A stretch of 64,000 nt of DNA from RFSX01 sp965230215. Lineage in GTDB: Bacteria > Bacteroidota > Bacteroidia > Chitinophagales > Saprospiraceae. Under the pieces are notes generated by a model. The model had not been told where the DNA came from and did not search any database. It saw nothing but the letters and a program-made list of their open reading frames with translations. The stretch is taken from contig CBDDKN010000002.1 of assembly GCA_965230215.1 (NCBI GenBank), positions 1,054,001-1,118,000 of the forward strand, written 5' to 3'. Made by a program: the position numbers and the translations under genes. Below are positions 25,697-35,139 of this stretch, piece by piece. Position 1 is the stretch's first letter; each line of letters begins with the position of its first letter.

Positions 25697-28600
25697 ATGA
25701 ATATAAAATCATTTGAAAGAGCCAAAACCATAGCCAGTCTTACGGTTTTTCTCATTGCGCTTGTTGTCTACTATTTTTCTGCAGAAAGAACCGGTAGTCT
25801 TTGGGATGTGGGAGAGTTTATTCTTGGAGCCTATAAGTTGGAAGTCGTTCACCCTCCAGGCGCACCACTTTTTATGCTTATTGGCAGATTGTTTACCTGG
25901 GTGGCTGACCTGTTCTCATCCAATCCAGCTGATATTGCATTTGCGGTAAACTTCATGTCAGGTATTTGCACAGCGATTGGTGCTATGTTGATAGCGCGCA
26001 TTACGATGCTTCTTTCAAAGATGGCGATGATCAAAGATGGGGAAGAGACAAGTGCTGATCAAAATCTATTGTTGACATTTGCAGGAACCGCAGCTGGTCT
26101 TGCTACTGCATTTTGTTCTTCTATCTGGTTTTCAGCAGTGGAAGGAGAGGTATATGCGATGTCTACCATGTTTACAATATTGACCTTATGGTCTGCATTG
26201 AAGTGGTATTCATTACCGGACAGTCCAAAAGCAGACAGATGGTTGGTATTGACTTTTTATATTGTTGGACTATCTATAGGTGTTCACCTTTTGAGTTTGC
26301 TGATGATGCCGGCCGTCGGCATGTTATATTATAATAAGAAATACAAAAAGCACAAGCTTACAGGCTACCTTGCCAGCTTTATAGCAGGTGCTGCGATTAT
26401 AGCATTTGTTCAGAAAATAGTAATTGTAGGTATTCCTACATTATGGCTAAAGCTGGAGATTCCGATGGTTAACCAATTGGGAATGCCTTTTCATTCCGGC
26501 TTGGTTCTGGCCTTGTTGCTCATTGCTGCTTTGGTGATATTTCTGATGAAATGGGCACATAATGCAGGCAATTATATTATGCAGATGGCCGTAATGTCTT
26601 CATTGATGATCATGATAGGATTTTCTACTATTGGAATCATTGTTATCAGAGCCAATGCGGATACGCCTGTTAACATGAATGTTCCGAGTGATGCCCCTAG
26701 ATTATTACCATATCTGAACAGGGAGCAATATGGTGAGAGACCATTATTATTTGGACCTCATTTCAATGCTCAACCAGCGGACTTGAAGAAAACAGACAGA
26801 TATGGCAGGGTAGATGACGGATATGAGATAGTGGATCAAAGACTGGAGTACGAATACAAGGCTTCAGATAAGATCTTCCTTCCTAGAATTGGTCATACCG
26901 AGGGCTCCAGACCATCTCAGCACAAACAATGGTACGAAGCGCTAATGGGCAGAAAGATGCGAGGAGGCAAGCCTAGTTATGCTTATAATATCAAGTACAT
27001 GCTTAATTATCAGATGGGATGGATGTACTGGCGATACTTTATGTGGAATTTTGTTGGTCGACAAAATGCTCAGCAGGGATACATGCCATGGGATAAGAAG
27101 AGCGGTCATTGGGAGTCGGGTATCGGCTTCATTGATGAGGCACGCCTATACAATAAAGACGCCATTACCGACACTATGAAGAATCACCGAGGTAAAAATC
27201 ATTATTATTTTCTGCCTTTGATTTTCGGACTGTTAGGCTTCTTTTTCCATCTTAGAAAAGACCCCAAAACCTTCTATGCCATATTTGCGCTATTCTTGAT
27301 AACAGGGCTCGGTTTGATTATGTATTCTAATCAGCCACCAAATGAACCCAGGGAGAGGGATTACGTATTGGTAGGATCCTTTTTTACATTCTGTATATGG
27401 ATAGGTATGTCTGTCATATATTTGAATCAGCTTTTCAGGGAGCGCGTTAAGCTTTCAAAAGCTATCACACCGATAATAGCTGGAGTCTTGGTTTTGACAG
27501 CGCCTACAATTATGGCTGTACAGAACTTTGATGATCACAGCCGTATGGGGCACTATGCTTCACGAGATTACGCGGCCAACTTCCTTAATTCTCTGGAGGA
27601 GAATGCGATAATCTTTACATATGGTGACAATGATACATATCCATTATGGTATGCTCAGGAAGTTGAGGGTATCAGAAGAGATGTTCGTGTTGTCAACCTG
27701 AGTCTGATCTTTGTGGATTGGTACATTGAGAAATTGCGAAGAAAAGTAAATGACTCGCCACCACTTAAATTGACAATACCTTCTGAAAGCTACAGAGGAA
27801 ATAAAAGACATCAGGTATTCTTTTATAATCCAACGAATCCGGACAATCTCAACAAGCCATCTGATATCAATACGGAATTGGCCTTTGTCGGTAACCCACT
27901 AAATAGTGTAAGGGATCCAAGGGACCCTAACGCTACACCACAGGCGATTATGCGTTCTAAGAACTTATACATCCCAATCGATAAGGAACGTATGATAAGA
28001 AATGGCTTAATGACACGCAGGGATACTGCCAATATGGTTGATAATATTCTACTGAGATTCTCAGCAAACAAGTCATATGTTTCAAAGGACGATTTGGCGG
28101 TAATCGATGTCATTGCCTCAAACATCCATGACCGTCCAATTTATTTTGCGGTTACATGTAAGAACGATAAGCTTCTTGGGCTCAATGACTATATGCAGAT
28201 GGAGGGTCTTGGCTTGAGAATTATTCCGGTAAGAAACCAGAGCATAAAAGCCCTGTCCATATATGGAAGTGGTCGGGTAGCTACTGAGACGGTCTATCGT
28301 AACATAATGGAACGCTGGGCATGGGGTAACTTTGACAAGAAAGAGAGTTTTGTAGATGCAAGTTACGCAGCCGAAATCCAGGCCATGAAGATTGTCATGA
28401 TGCGTACCAGTCAAGACTTGCTTGAAGAAGGCAAGAAAGAAAAGGCAGGTAATCTTGCTGCCAAGTACTTTGAATCTTTCCCACACTTCAATTTCCCATA
28501 TGATGAGAGTGTGGTTCCATTCATGGAAGTACTTCAAGAGGTAGGCAGAACCGATGAAGCCAAGAAACATCTTGCGATTCTGGCCGAGGAGACCAGACAA

Positions 28601-28783
28601 AAGCTTGAATTCTATGATTCGCTGGATGAAGCGGACTTCAACAGTTTCAAAACTGATTATGGGTATTCATTGCGAGCAGTAAGTGATATTATTTCTCTGG
28701 CACGACGACTGGGAGATAAAGAGCTTATAGATAAATATAATCGTGAGTTGGGCGATTATGATATTAGTAAAATGCGTGACTAA
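25697..28783 (+). CDS. GT117 (DUF2723) membrane glycosyltransferase
   Basis: About 1028 residues. The N-terminal half is polytopic, with about 11-13 transmembrane helices. The first periplasmic loop contains SLWDVGEFILGAYKLEVVHPPGAP, where acidic residues are expected for a GT-C enzyme, as in protein O-mannosyltransferases. From about residue 640 a large soluble region follows (TYGDNDTYPLWYAQEVEGIRRDVRVVNLSL), ending in a helical repeat-like tail. The family is nearly restricted to Bacteroidota and is now classed as glycosyltransferase family 117; members are thought to use a lipid-linked sugar at the periplasmic face. The start at ATG 25697 is favoured because the -7 element overlaps the upstream TTG. 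The rpiB gene follows after 6 nt. Confidence 0.85.
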   Translation: MNIKSFERAKTIASLTVFLIALVVYYFSAERTGSLWDVGEFILGAYKLEVVHPPGAPLFMLIGRLFTWVADLFSSNPADIAFAVNFMSGICTAIGAMLIARITMLLSKMAMIKDGEETSADQNLLLTFAGTAAGLATAFCSSIWFSAVEGEVYAMSTMFTILTLWSALKWYSLPDSPKADRWLVLTFYIVGLSIGVHLLSLLMMPAVGMLYYNKKYKKHKLTGYLASFIAGAAIIAFVQKIVIVGIPTLWLKLEIPMVNQLGMPFHSGLVLALLLIAALVIFLMKWAHNAGNYIMQMAVMSSLMIMIGFSTIGIIVIRANADTPVNMNVPSDAPRLLPYLNREQYGERPLLFGPHFNAQPADLKKTDRYGRVDDGYEIVDQRLEYEYKASDKIFLPRIGHTEGSRPSQHKQWYEALMGRKMRGGKPSYAYNIKYMLNYQMGWMYWRYFMWNFVGRQNAQQGYMPWDKKSGHWESGIGFIDEARLYNKDAITDTMKNHRGKNHYYFLPLIFGLLGFFFHLRKDPKTFYAIFALFLITGLGLIMYSNQPPNEPRERDYVLVGSFFTFCIWIGMSVIYLNQLFRERVKLSKAITPIIAGVLVLTAPTIMAVQNFDDHSRMGHYASRDYAANFLNSLEENAIIFTYGDNDTYPLWYAQEVEGIRRDVRVVNLSLIFVDWYIEKLRRKVNDSPPLKLTIPSESYRGNKRHQVFFYNPTNPDNLNKPSDINTELAFVGNPLNSVRDPRDPNATPQAIMRSKNLYIPIDKERMIRNGLMTRRDTANMVDNILLRFSANKSYVSKDDLAVIDVIASNIHDRPIYFAVTCKNDKLLGLNDYMQMEGLGLRIIPVRNQSIKALSIYGSGRVATETVYRNIMERWAWGNFDKKESFVDASYAAEIQAMKIVMMRTSQDLLEEGKKEKAGNLAAKYFESFPHFNFPYDESVVPFMEVLQEVGRTDEAKKHLAILAEETRQKLEFYDSLDEADFNSFKTDYGYSLRAVSDIISLARRLGDKELIDKYNRELGDYDISKMRD

Positions 28784-28789
28784 AAAGAT

Positions 28790-29221
28790 ATGAAAATAGC
28801 AATAGGTTCTGATCATGCTGGATATGATTATAAAAAGCATTTGATCAAAAAACTAGAAGAGTGGGGACATACTGTGGCAGACTTCGGAACAGATTCCCCA
28901 GATTCCGTTGATTATCCTGACTTTGCTCACCCTGTGGCAGATGCGGTAAGCAACAAGCGTAACATTAAGTTTGGTGTATTGATATGCGGTAGTGCAAATG
29001 GTGTTTGTATGACAGCCAATAAGCATGAGAAAATCAGGGCTGCCATTTGCTGGGAAAAGGATATCGCTGTGCTTGCCAGACAGCATAATAATGCCAACGT
29101 GATTTGTATTCCGGCCAGGTTTGTTGATAAGAGAAAGGCGAGCGCCATGCTCAAAGCTTTTTTGACAACAGAATTTGAAGGAGGAAGACACAAGCGTCGC
29201 GTTAATAAGATCTCATGTTAA
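28790..29221 (+). CDS. rpiB: Ribose-5-phosphate isomerase B
   Basis: 143 residues, cytoplasmic, interconverts ribose-5-phosphate and ribulose-5-phosphate in the pentose phosphate pathway. The IGSDHAGYDYK opening, C66 in the ICGSANGVCMTANKH active-site loop and the ARQHNNANVICIPAR block identify the LacAB_rpiB family. The size is normal. It sits 6 nt after the GT117 gene and meets the M28 peptidase gene at its stop codon. Confidence 0.93.
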   Translation: MKIAIGSDHAGYDYKKHLIKKLEEWGHTVADFGTDSPDSVDYPDFAHPVADAVSNKRNIKFGVLICGSANGVCMTANKHEKIRAAICWEKDIAVLARQHNNANVICIPARFVDKRKASAMLKAFLTTEFEGGRHKRRVNKISC

Positions 29222-29232
29222 ACGTAGTTGAT

Positions 29233-30873
29233 ATGGTTTACACTAAGAAATTGTTTCTGCTCATATTAGCAGCATTCACTTGTACGGGCCTGGGTGCTCA
29301 GTACATAAGTTCAGTAAGTTACCCAGACACAAGTAAAGCAGTCATTGCGGACTTGGAAGATAATTCTTACAAGTTTGCAAGTTCAATTACCGCTGATGAG
29401 CTGGCAGAGCACTTGCGTATATTGGCATCGGATGAATTTGAAGGGCGTGAGACCGGAGAGGAAGGCAATGAAATGGCTGCGGATTATATTGCCATGCAAT
29501 TCAAAGCTATGGGTTTGCCAACGACAGGTGATGAGAATAGTTATTTTCAGGATGTCTATTTCAATAAGACTTCATGGAGTGAGAATACACTTACTATCAA
29601 TGGGAATACGTATAAGCATCTTTGGGATTACATGGCTTATGCCACAGTGAATGATGAGATGCTTGACTTCTCTGAGGAAGAAGTTGTCTTTTTGGGATAC
29701 GGTATCGATCATGAAAACTATAGTGATTACGAAGGAAAGGATGTAGCTGGTAAAGTGATAATGATCAACAAAGGCGAGCCGTTAAGAACAGACAGTACAT
29801 CATATCTGACAGGCACAAGAGAACTGTCTGAATGGTCAAGGAGTGTCTGGTATAAACTGGAGGTGGCTCAAGAGCATGGAGTTAAAATGGTTATCATCAT
29901 TGAAGACAAGCTCAAAGACTTTCTTGGGAGAAACAGAAGATTTCTGGTCAATCCATCATTAAGGTTGGGAGATGGCCAAATAAAGGAAAAAGTATATGCC
30001 AATCATATGTATGTTTCTACGACCATGGCGAAGGATATAATTGGTGAAAATGATAAGAAGCTGAAGAAATGGAGAAAGAAAAACAAGCGCAAGGGAAAGA
30101 GCAAAGCGCTTTCATTTGACGCGCAGCTCAAAGGCATATTTGCAAAAAATATTGATCTTCTAACCGGCTCTAATGTGATGGGCTACATAGAAGGTAGCAG
30201 CAAGAAAGATGAATTGATTGTTGTTTCTGCGCATTATGATCATTTGGGTAAAAGAGGGAATGATATATACAATGGTGCAGATGATAATGGCTCTGGTACA
30301 TCAACAGTGCTAGAAATTGCTGAGGCATTGTCACTTGCCAAGAAGAGTGGTAACGGACCGAAGAGAAGTGTTTTGTGCTTATTGGTAACCGGGGAGGAAA
30401 AAGGTCTGCTTGGCTCCAAGTATTATGCTGAGAACCCGGTGTTTCCACTTGAGAATACTGTTGCAGATGTCAATGTTGATATGGTTGGAAGAACCGATAA
30501 GAAATACGGAAGCAATACCAACTATATTTATGTGATAGGATCAGATCGTCTGAGCAGTGATCTGCATGAAATAAACGAGAAAGTAAACAAGGATTATTCA
30601 CAGCTTATTCTGGACTACAAGTATAATGATGAAGATGATCCTAACAGATATTACTTCAGATCTGATCATTATAATTTTGCAAAGAAGGGGATTCCATCAA
30701 TATTCTTTTTCAGTGGTGTGCATGATGATTATCACAGAACCACAGATACGGTTGAGAAAATAATGTTTCCTAAGATGGAAAAGGTTGGCAGACATATTTT
30801 TCATCTGATTTGGGACCTTGCAAACAGGGAAGATCGAATTCGTGTAACGGAGGAGTTCGAGGAAGGGGAGTAA
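29233..30873 (+). CDS. Secreted M28 family zinc aminopeptidase with PA domain
   Basis: About 546 residues from ATG 29233; an ATG at 29215 overlapping the rpiB stop is also possible. Signal peptide to about residue 22. A PA-like insert (about 140-290) lies within the M28 metallopeptidase domain. Zinc ligands and catalytic residues are visible: VVSAHYDHLG, GADDNGSG, the VTGEEKGLLGS Glu pair, NVDMVGR, and SDHYNFAKKGIPS for the last His. It should cleave N-terminal residues from peptides in the periplasm or outside the cell. No C-terminal sorting domain is seen. It abuts the converging DUF2279 gene with no intervening bases. Confidence 0.9.
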   Translation: MVYTKKLFLLILAAFTCTGLGAQYISSVSYPDTSKAVIADLEDNSYKFASSITADELAEHLRILASDEFEGRETGEEGNEMAADYIAMQFKAMGLPTTGDENSYFQDVYFNKTSWSENTLTINGNTYKHLWDYMAYATVNDEMLDFSEEEVVFLGYGIDHENYSDYEGKDVAGKVIMINKGEPLRTDSTSYLTGTRELSEWSRSVWYKLEVAQEHGVKMVIIIEDKLKDFLGRNRRFLVNPSLRLGDGQIKEKVYANHMYVSTTMAKDIIGENDKKLKKWRKKNKRKGKSKALSFDAQLKGIFAKNIDLLTGSNVMGYIEGSSKKDELIVVSAHYDHLGKRGNDIYNGADDNGSGTSTVLEIAEALSLAKKSGNGPKRSVLCLLVTGEEKGLLGSKYYAENPVFPLENTVADVNVDMVGRTDKKYGSNTNYIYVIGSDRLSSDLHEINEKVNKDYSQLILDYKYNDEDDPNRYYFRSDHYNFAKKGIPSIFFFSGVHDDYHRTTDTVEKIMFPKMEKVGRHIFHLIWDLANREDRIRVTEEFEEGE

Positions 30874-31851
30874 TCAGTTGAGAAACAGTAGGTGGAAGTG
30901 TATGCTGCCATCGCTGCGAAGCTCCAGAGCTGGTGCAGGCCACTTTAGATAGTCCATAACATTCAACACAGATTTCAGAAATCGACTTCTTGGCTGAAAT
31001 GAACTTAAGTCGTAATCAAGAGCAATGACGTATTGCTGATGTCTACCTGAAATATATTTATCAGACTCGAAAGATTGTCCATTAACCTGCCAGGTATTAT
31101 TGTATCCTCCAAACATGTTATTGGCGCCATAGCCAATGGCGATATTCAGCCAAGCGGGCCAAGCTGAATCTTTTATCCAGTATCTGGGATTGCTGCTAAT
31201 CCAAATGACCTGACCATTATAGTCTTTAAGTAATTGTTGGTGAAGGTGGGTTCCAAAGAGCTGTTCTTGTCTATCAATAATAGTGTTAGCCAGTTCTGGG
31301 CCAAGTGTATTGGAATTCAGTTCTGGAATATCATAGGGGTAATAGGAAAACTTAAGCTTGATTCGTTGTTCGTTCCAGGCCTTTTCCTGAAGTGCAAATA
31401 AACCTGCTCCTCCAATGTTAAAAGCAAAGTCATATACAGAAAATCCCCATTTGCTTGAAAAGCCATCCATGATCTCTATGGTGCTTTGAAAACCAAGTGC
31501 TATCAAAGAGGCTTTCTTGAGTGCGGCATCTTGCTCATCTCCAGCCCATCGAAATGCTGAGTATAACAAGCTGGATTGCATATAGCTGGCTTGAAGGTGG
31601 CCCAGCTTATCCATATTTTCCCATTCACCCCAGTCATCAAAGAAATGAAAGTCTGATTGTTCGTGATTGGCATACCAGTTTTGATATAGCAAATAGGAGG
31701 AAGTGCCATACCCGGCTATACCGCCAGCCAATAAAATGTTGATTCTGCTGTTATTATTAGGAATACTGTCAAAAGCAGAATGTTCCCTTGCATGCGTACC
31801 CGAAAGACCAACCAGGCAAATAAATACAAAGATTTGTATGAGGTTTTTCAT
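30874..31851 (-). CDS. DUF2279 family exported protein
   Basis: 325 residues with a signal peptide (cleavage after about 21, THA). The core matches DUF2279: MDKLGHLQASYMQSSLLYSAFRWAG and SSKWGFSVYDFAFNIGGAGLFALQE, with hydrophobic helices in an otherwise periplasmic-looking protein. The family is found in Bacteroidota and described only as a predicted periplasmic or lipoprotein; function unknown. No lipobox is evident here. The stop codon is immediately next to that of the M28 peptidase. Divergent from the PorP-like gene, with a 16-bp palindrome between them. Confidence 0.7.
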   Translation of the reverse strand: MKNLIQIFVFICLVGLSGTHAREHSAFDSIPNNNSRINILLAGGIAGYGTSSYLLYQNWYANHEQSDFHFFDDWGEWENMDKLGHLQASYMQSSLLYSAFRWAGDEQDAALKKASLIALGFQSTIEIMDGFSSKWGFSVYDFAFNIGGAGLFALQEKAWNEQRIKLKFSYYPYDIPELNSNTLGPELANTIIDRQEQLFGTHLHQQLLKDYNGQVIWISSNPRYWIKDSAWPAWLNIAIGYGANNMFGGYNNTWQVNGQSFESDKYISGRHQQYVIALDYDLSSFQPRSRFLKSVLNVMDYLKWPAPALELRSDGSIHFHLLFLN

Positions 31852-31922
31852 GGATTCGACAGTAAATCATAAAATTACACATAATATAAATCGATTATAT
31901 GTCGCTTTTGTAAATAAAAGAG

Positions 31923-31938
31923 ACAAACTATAGTTTGT
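31923..31938. promoter_or_regulatory. 16-bp perfect palindrome upstream of the PorP-like operon
   Basis: ACAAACTATAGTTTGT is perfectly symmetric over 16 bp. It lies directly upstream of the predicted -33 element (31940) of the PorP-like gene and about 70 nt from the divergent DUF2279 gene, a position suited to an activator or a shared regulator. No T-run follows. Confidence 0.4.
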
Positions 31939-31939
31939 A

Positions 31940-31971
31940 TTTCGTAATGAATCTTTAAAAAACTAATTTTA
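31940..31971 (+). promoter_or_regulatory. Candidate promoter of the PorP/PorE-like operon
   Basis: TTTC (31940-31943) and TAATTTTA (31964-31971) each miss the -33/-7 consensus by one base, with a 20-nt spacer. Transcription would start near 31976, favouring the ATG at 31993 over that at 31981. Confidence 0.4.
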
Positions 31972-31992
31972 AGCTTCTTAATGTATGAATAC

Positions 31993-33075
31993 ATGAAACT
32001 CAGATATCTTCTCAGCTTTTTGGCTGTAATGACGCTATTTCAGCTCAAATCACAGGATGTGCATTTCAGCTATTATCAGTTTGCACCTACTGTGATTAAT
32101 CCAGCCTTAACGGGCGCCTTTTATGGTAATATAAGGGTAACGGCTATTACCAGGGGGCAATGGTACAATGTGGGACCTGCTGGAGCGGGTAATGATGGTT
32201 ATACGCCGACGTCTATTCTTGTCGATGGCAACCTTCCTTTTGCTTTTCGCAAGCAAGACTGGATTTCTTTTGGTGTGAACCTGGTTATGGAAGGCAGTAC
32301 CGCTGGGGTAAATGATTTGAGAAGAAGCTTCAATGGTCTATCAGCAGCTTATCACTTCGTATTATCTGAGAAGAAGCAAAGTGTGTTAACCGCAGGAATC
32401 AAGTACGGAAAATACACCATGACGAACAGTGTGAGTCCTGATGCTACCACACCAAATTCCCTGGCTATGGGTATTCCTATAACCGATGACCAAGATTATA
32501 ATGCATTCTTTCAGAATGCAGATATGGGAAATGTATCTGATGATGCCAATGACTGGAACTTTGGTTTGATGCTTACAACACCTGTAGGCAAAAATGCGGA
32601 TATGCGAATAGGTGTTTCTGCTGATCACCTGCTCCAACCGACTTTAAGAGCCAGTGGCACCACTCAGAACCCAACCAATGTTAACTCAAGACTTGATAGA
32701 AGAATAAATGCTTTTGTTCAATATTATACAGACCTATCGCCTAAGATAACCCTGAACCCAAGCTTCGTTTATCAGTCTATGGGGAGCGCCAATAATATCC
32801 TTATTAATGGATTGATTGGTTTTACTCCTAATCCCGATAAGGACATTACTTTAAACCTGGGAATGGGTGTAAGATTGGCAGACAATATGGATGTTCCATT
32901 CTATGCTGGAGTTGATTACAAGGACTGGCGTGTAGGTTTTGCTTTTGATACAAATGTTTCAGGGCTTACACAGGCAACAAGTAATGCAGGTGCCTACGAA
33001 TTAGCAGTAGGCAAGATCTTCTCATGGAAGAAGAAAGTGAAAGTTAAACCGATTTATATTTGCCCAAGACTTTAA
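31993..33075 (+). CDS. PorP/SprF family outer-membrane protein (T9SS-related)
   Basis: About 360 residues from ATG 31993 (alternative ATG 31981). Signal peptide KLRYLLSFLAVMTLFQLKS, then the family hallmark QDVHFSYYQFAPTVINPALTGAFYGN, followed by a beta-barrel to the C-terminus. In Flavobacterium, SprF is needed to export the adhesin SprB; in Porphyromonas, PorP belongs to the secretion machine. Many Bacteroidota have numerous PorP/SprF paralogues paired with OmpA-like proteins. The OmpA-family gene 9 nt downstream fits that pairing. Confidence 0.85.
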   Translation: MKLRYLLSFLAVMTLFQLKSQDVHFSYYQFAPTVINPALTGAFYGNIRVTAITRGQWYNVGPAGAGNDGYTPTSILVDGNLPFAFRKQDWISFGVNLVMEGSTAGVNDLRRSFNGLSAAYHFVLSEKKQSVLTAGIKYGKYTMTNSVSPDATTPNSLAMGIPITDDQDYNAFFQNADMGNVSDDANDWNFGLMLTTPVGKNADMRIGVSADHLLQPTLRASGTTQNPTNVNSRLDRRINAFVQYYTDLSPKITLNPSFVYQSMGSANNILINGLIGFTPNPDKDITLNLGMGVRLADNMDVPFYAGVDYKDWRVGFAFDTNVSGLTQATSNAGAYELAVGKIFSWKKKVKVKPIYICPRL

Positions 33076-33084
33076 TATCGATAT

Positions 33085-35130
33085 ATGTACAAGTTATTAT
33101 TAAGCTTTTGTTTTGTAGCGATTTTATCCACTGCTGCTTTAGCACAGCCTCTTCGCGATTTCAGTTTTGAACAAAAGATTGAAGCGGCCAATGTTGCTGA
33201 AGCTGAGGGGAACTATGCTGGTGCATTGGACTGGTATGAAAAGATTTATGAAGAATTAAGTCAGGCAAGGAAGAATCGCAGGTCAGGCAGCAACCCTATG
33301 CTCAATCAGTTTTCTCTTAAAATTGCCGAGATGCAGTTTAGAATCAGGGATTATGAAAGAGCTGAGAAAAGATACGGACGTATCCTTCGTAAGGACACAG
33401 AAAATCAACTGGCAGATTACAGGTTCATGTATGGTATGAGCCTCAAGGCCAATGCCAAATATTCAGATGCTCTTGAAGAGTTCAACAAGGTTATAAGCCT
33501 AAGTGAGGATGAAGAACTTATCGCTGGAGCAGAGTTTCAGATTGAAGGTATAGAAATGCTACGCACCATGGAACCTAATGTAGAAACAGCTATAGGCTTC
33601 CTTGATAAATCTATTAATTCGGCCTCAGCTGAATATTCACCAAGGTTGGCGCCTGATGGCGATTTGTATTATGGGTCTCTTAATCGAAAGACCATTATTG
33701 AAGTAGATAATAATGATGAGGACGAATATCACGCTAAGATATATGTCGCATCCAGAAATGATGAAGGGCAGTTTGAAGATGGTGAGGAATTGGACCAAAA
33801 TATTAATCGCCTGGGCTTTCATAATGCACAGATGGCATTCTCAAGGGATGGAAGAACTATGTACCTCACAAGAACACAGACCAAGGGCACTCAAATAACC
33901 AATACAGAACTTTTGTACAGTATTAAGAGAGAAACGGGTTGGTCCGCAGCGACTCCTGTGGAAACACTTAATGGCGATTGGCAAATAAAGCATCCTGCGG
34001 TTGGACAATTGTTTGGAAGAGATGTGTTGTTTTTTGTTTCCGATATGGAAGGGGGTGTTGGTGGATTTGATATCTATTACGCCAATATATTAGGTGATGG
34101 AAGATTTTCAGCACCGGTTAATCTGGGAGAAAATATCAATACTGCCAGAGACGAATTCTCACCATTCTATTACGAAGGCACATTATATTTCAGTACTGAT
34201 GGTATGCCAACAATAGGAGGGTTTGATATCTTCTATAGTGTTTGGGATGGTAACGCATGGTCGGAATCCGTGAATATAGGATTGGGTTATAATTCCTCTT
34301 GTGATGATCTTTATTTTACAATGAACCCTGATGGTAAGTCTGGCTTTTTTGTTTCTAACAGGCCAGGGGAAGAGAAGCGTCGACTTAAGTCGAAAACCTG
34401 TTGCGATGATATTTATGAATTCCAGATTAGAGATATCGTAATTGACCTTCTTGCAATCGTTGTAGACGAGACGGATGCACCATTAGATGCAGCTACAATT
34501 AAGCTAGAGAACACTTCAGATCCAATTAATTATCCACCAGACATCAAGTTTAACTCTCTGGGTAACGAATTTCAGTTTCTCCTGGATTCGGATTTTAAAT
34601 ATCGTGCAATAGCGACACGTGAGGGTTACTATAGTGACACTATCGAATTCAATACCGCCGGCATACTTGACAACTATACCGTTAGAAAAAAGATAAACCT
34701 CAAACCTAAGAAATCAGAGACTGTGGTTGTAACAGTTAATGAGCCGATTCGACTTGACAACATCTACTATGACTTTGATGATGACAAGATTCTACCGGAA
34801 GCTGAAGATGATCTTCAATTTCTTTTTGACTTGATGGAAGAGTATCCAGATATGGTGATCGAATTATCATCCCATACCGACTCACAGGGTGGGGCGAGAT
34901 ACAATCTGGATCTATCACAAAGAAGAGCTGATTCCGCAAGAAAGTGGTTGATCGAGCGTGGTATTGATGATAATCGTGTTAAGCCGGTAGGCTACGGTGA
35001 GCGTGTCATTCTTAACAAGTGTAAGAATAACGTTCCTTGTACTGATGATGAACACCGCTTTAACAGAAGAACTGAATTCAAAATTATCGAGGGTCCTCAA
35101 ACTATTGAGATCACGAGGGAGGTAAAATAA
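33085..35130 (+). CDS. OmpA-family protein with TPR, beta-propeller and CRD domains (PorE-like)
   Basis: 681 residues. A signal peptide ends after ALAQ (about 21); there is no lipobox. TPR helices (about 30-165), a WD40-like PD40 propeller (about 180-440) with repeated SPFYYEGTLYFSTDG-type blades, a carboxypeptidase-regulatory-like sandwich (about 450-540) and an OmpA_C peptidoglycan-binding domain (about 558-675, with YYDFDDDKI, SSHTDSQG and NLDLSQRRADSARKWL) follow in that order. This is the architecture of PorE, which links the T9SS rings to peptidoglycan, but PorE is a lipoprotein and this is not, so it may serve a PorP paralogue instead. Next to the PorP-like gene (9 nt) and an unknown lipoprotein (9 nt). 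Confidence 0.85.
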   Translation: MYKLLLSFCFVAILSTAALAQPLRDFSFEQKIEAANVAEAEGNYAGALDWYEKIYEELSQARKNRRSGSNPMLNQFSLKIAEMQFRIRDYERAEKRYGRILRKDTENQLADYRFMYGMSLKANAKYSDALEEFNKVISLSEDEELIAGAEFQIEGIEMLRTMEPNVETAIGFLDKSINSASAEYSPRLAPDGDLYYGSLNRKTIIEVDNNDEDEYHAKIYVASRNDEGQFEDGEELDQNINRLGFHNAQMAFSRDGRTMYLTRTQTKGTQITNTELLYSIKRETGWSAATPVETLNGDWQIKHPAVGQLFGRDVLFFVSDMEGGVGGFDIYYANILGDGRFSAPVNLGENINTARDEFSPFYYEGTLYFSTDGMPTIGGFDIFYSVWDGNAWSESVNIGLGYNSSCDDLYFTMNPDGKSGFFVSNRPGEEKRRLKSKTCCDDIYEFQIRDIVIDLLAIVVDETDAPLDAATIKLENTSDPINYPPDIKFNSLGNEFQFLLDSDFKYRAIATREGYYSDTIEFNTAGILDNYTVRKKINLKPKKSETVVVTVNEPIRLDNIYYDFDDDKILPEAEDDLQFLFDLMEEYPDMVIELSSHTDSQGGARYNLDLSQRRADSARKWLIERGIDDNRVKPVGYGERVILNKCKNNVPCTDDEHRFNRRTEFKIIEGPQTIEITREVK

Positions 35131-35139
35131 ACACCTGAA

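Noticed and set aside
28118..28600. 160-residue open frame opposite the GT117 gene
   Set aside because: Shadow frame opposite a long, well-supported gene; no start signal or domain.
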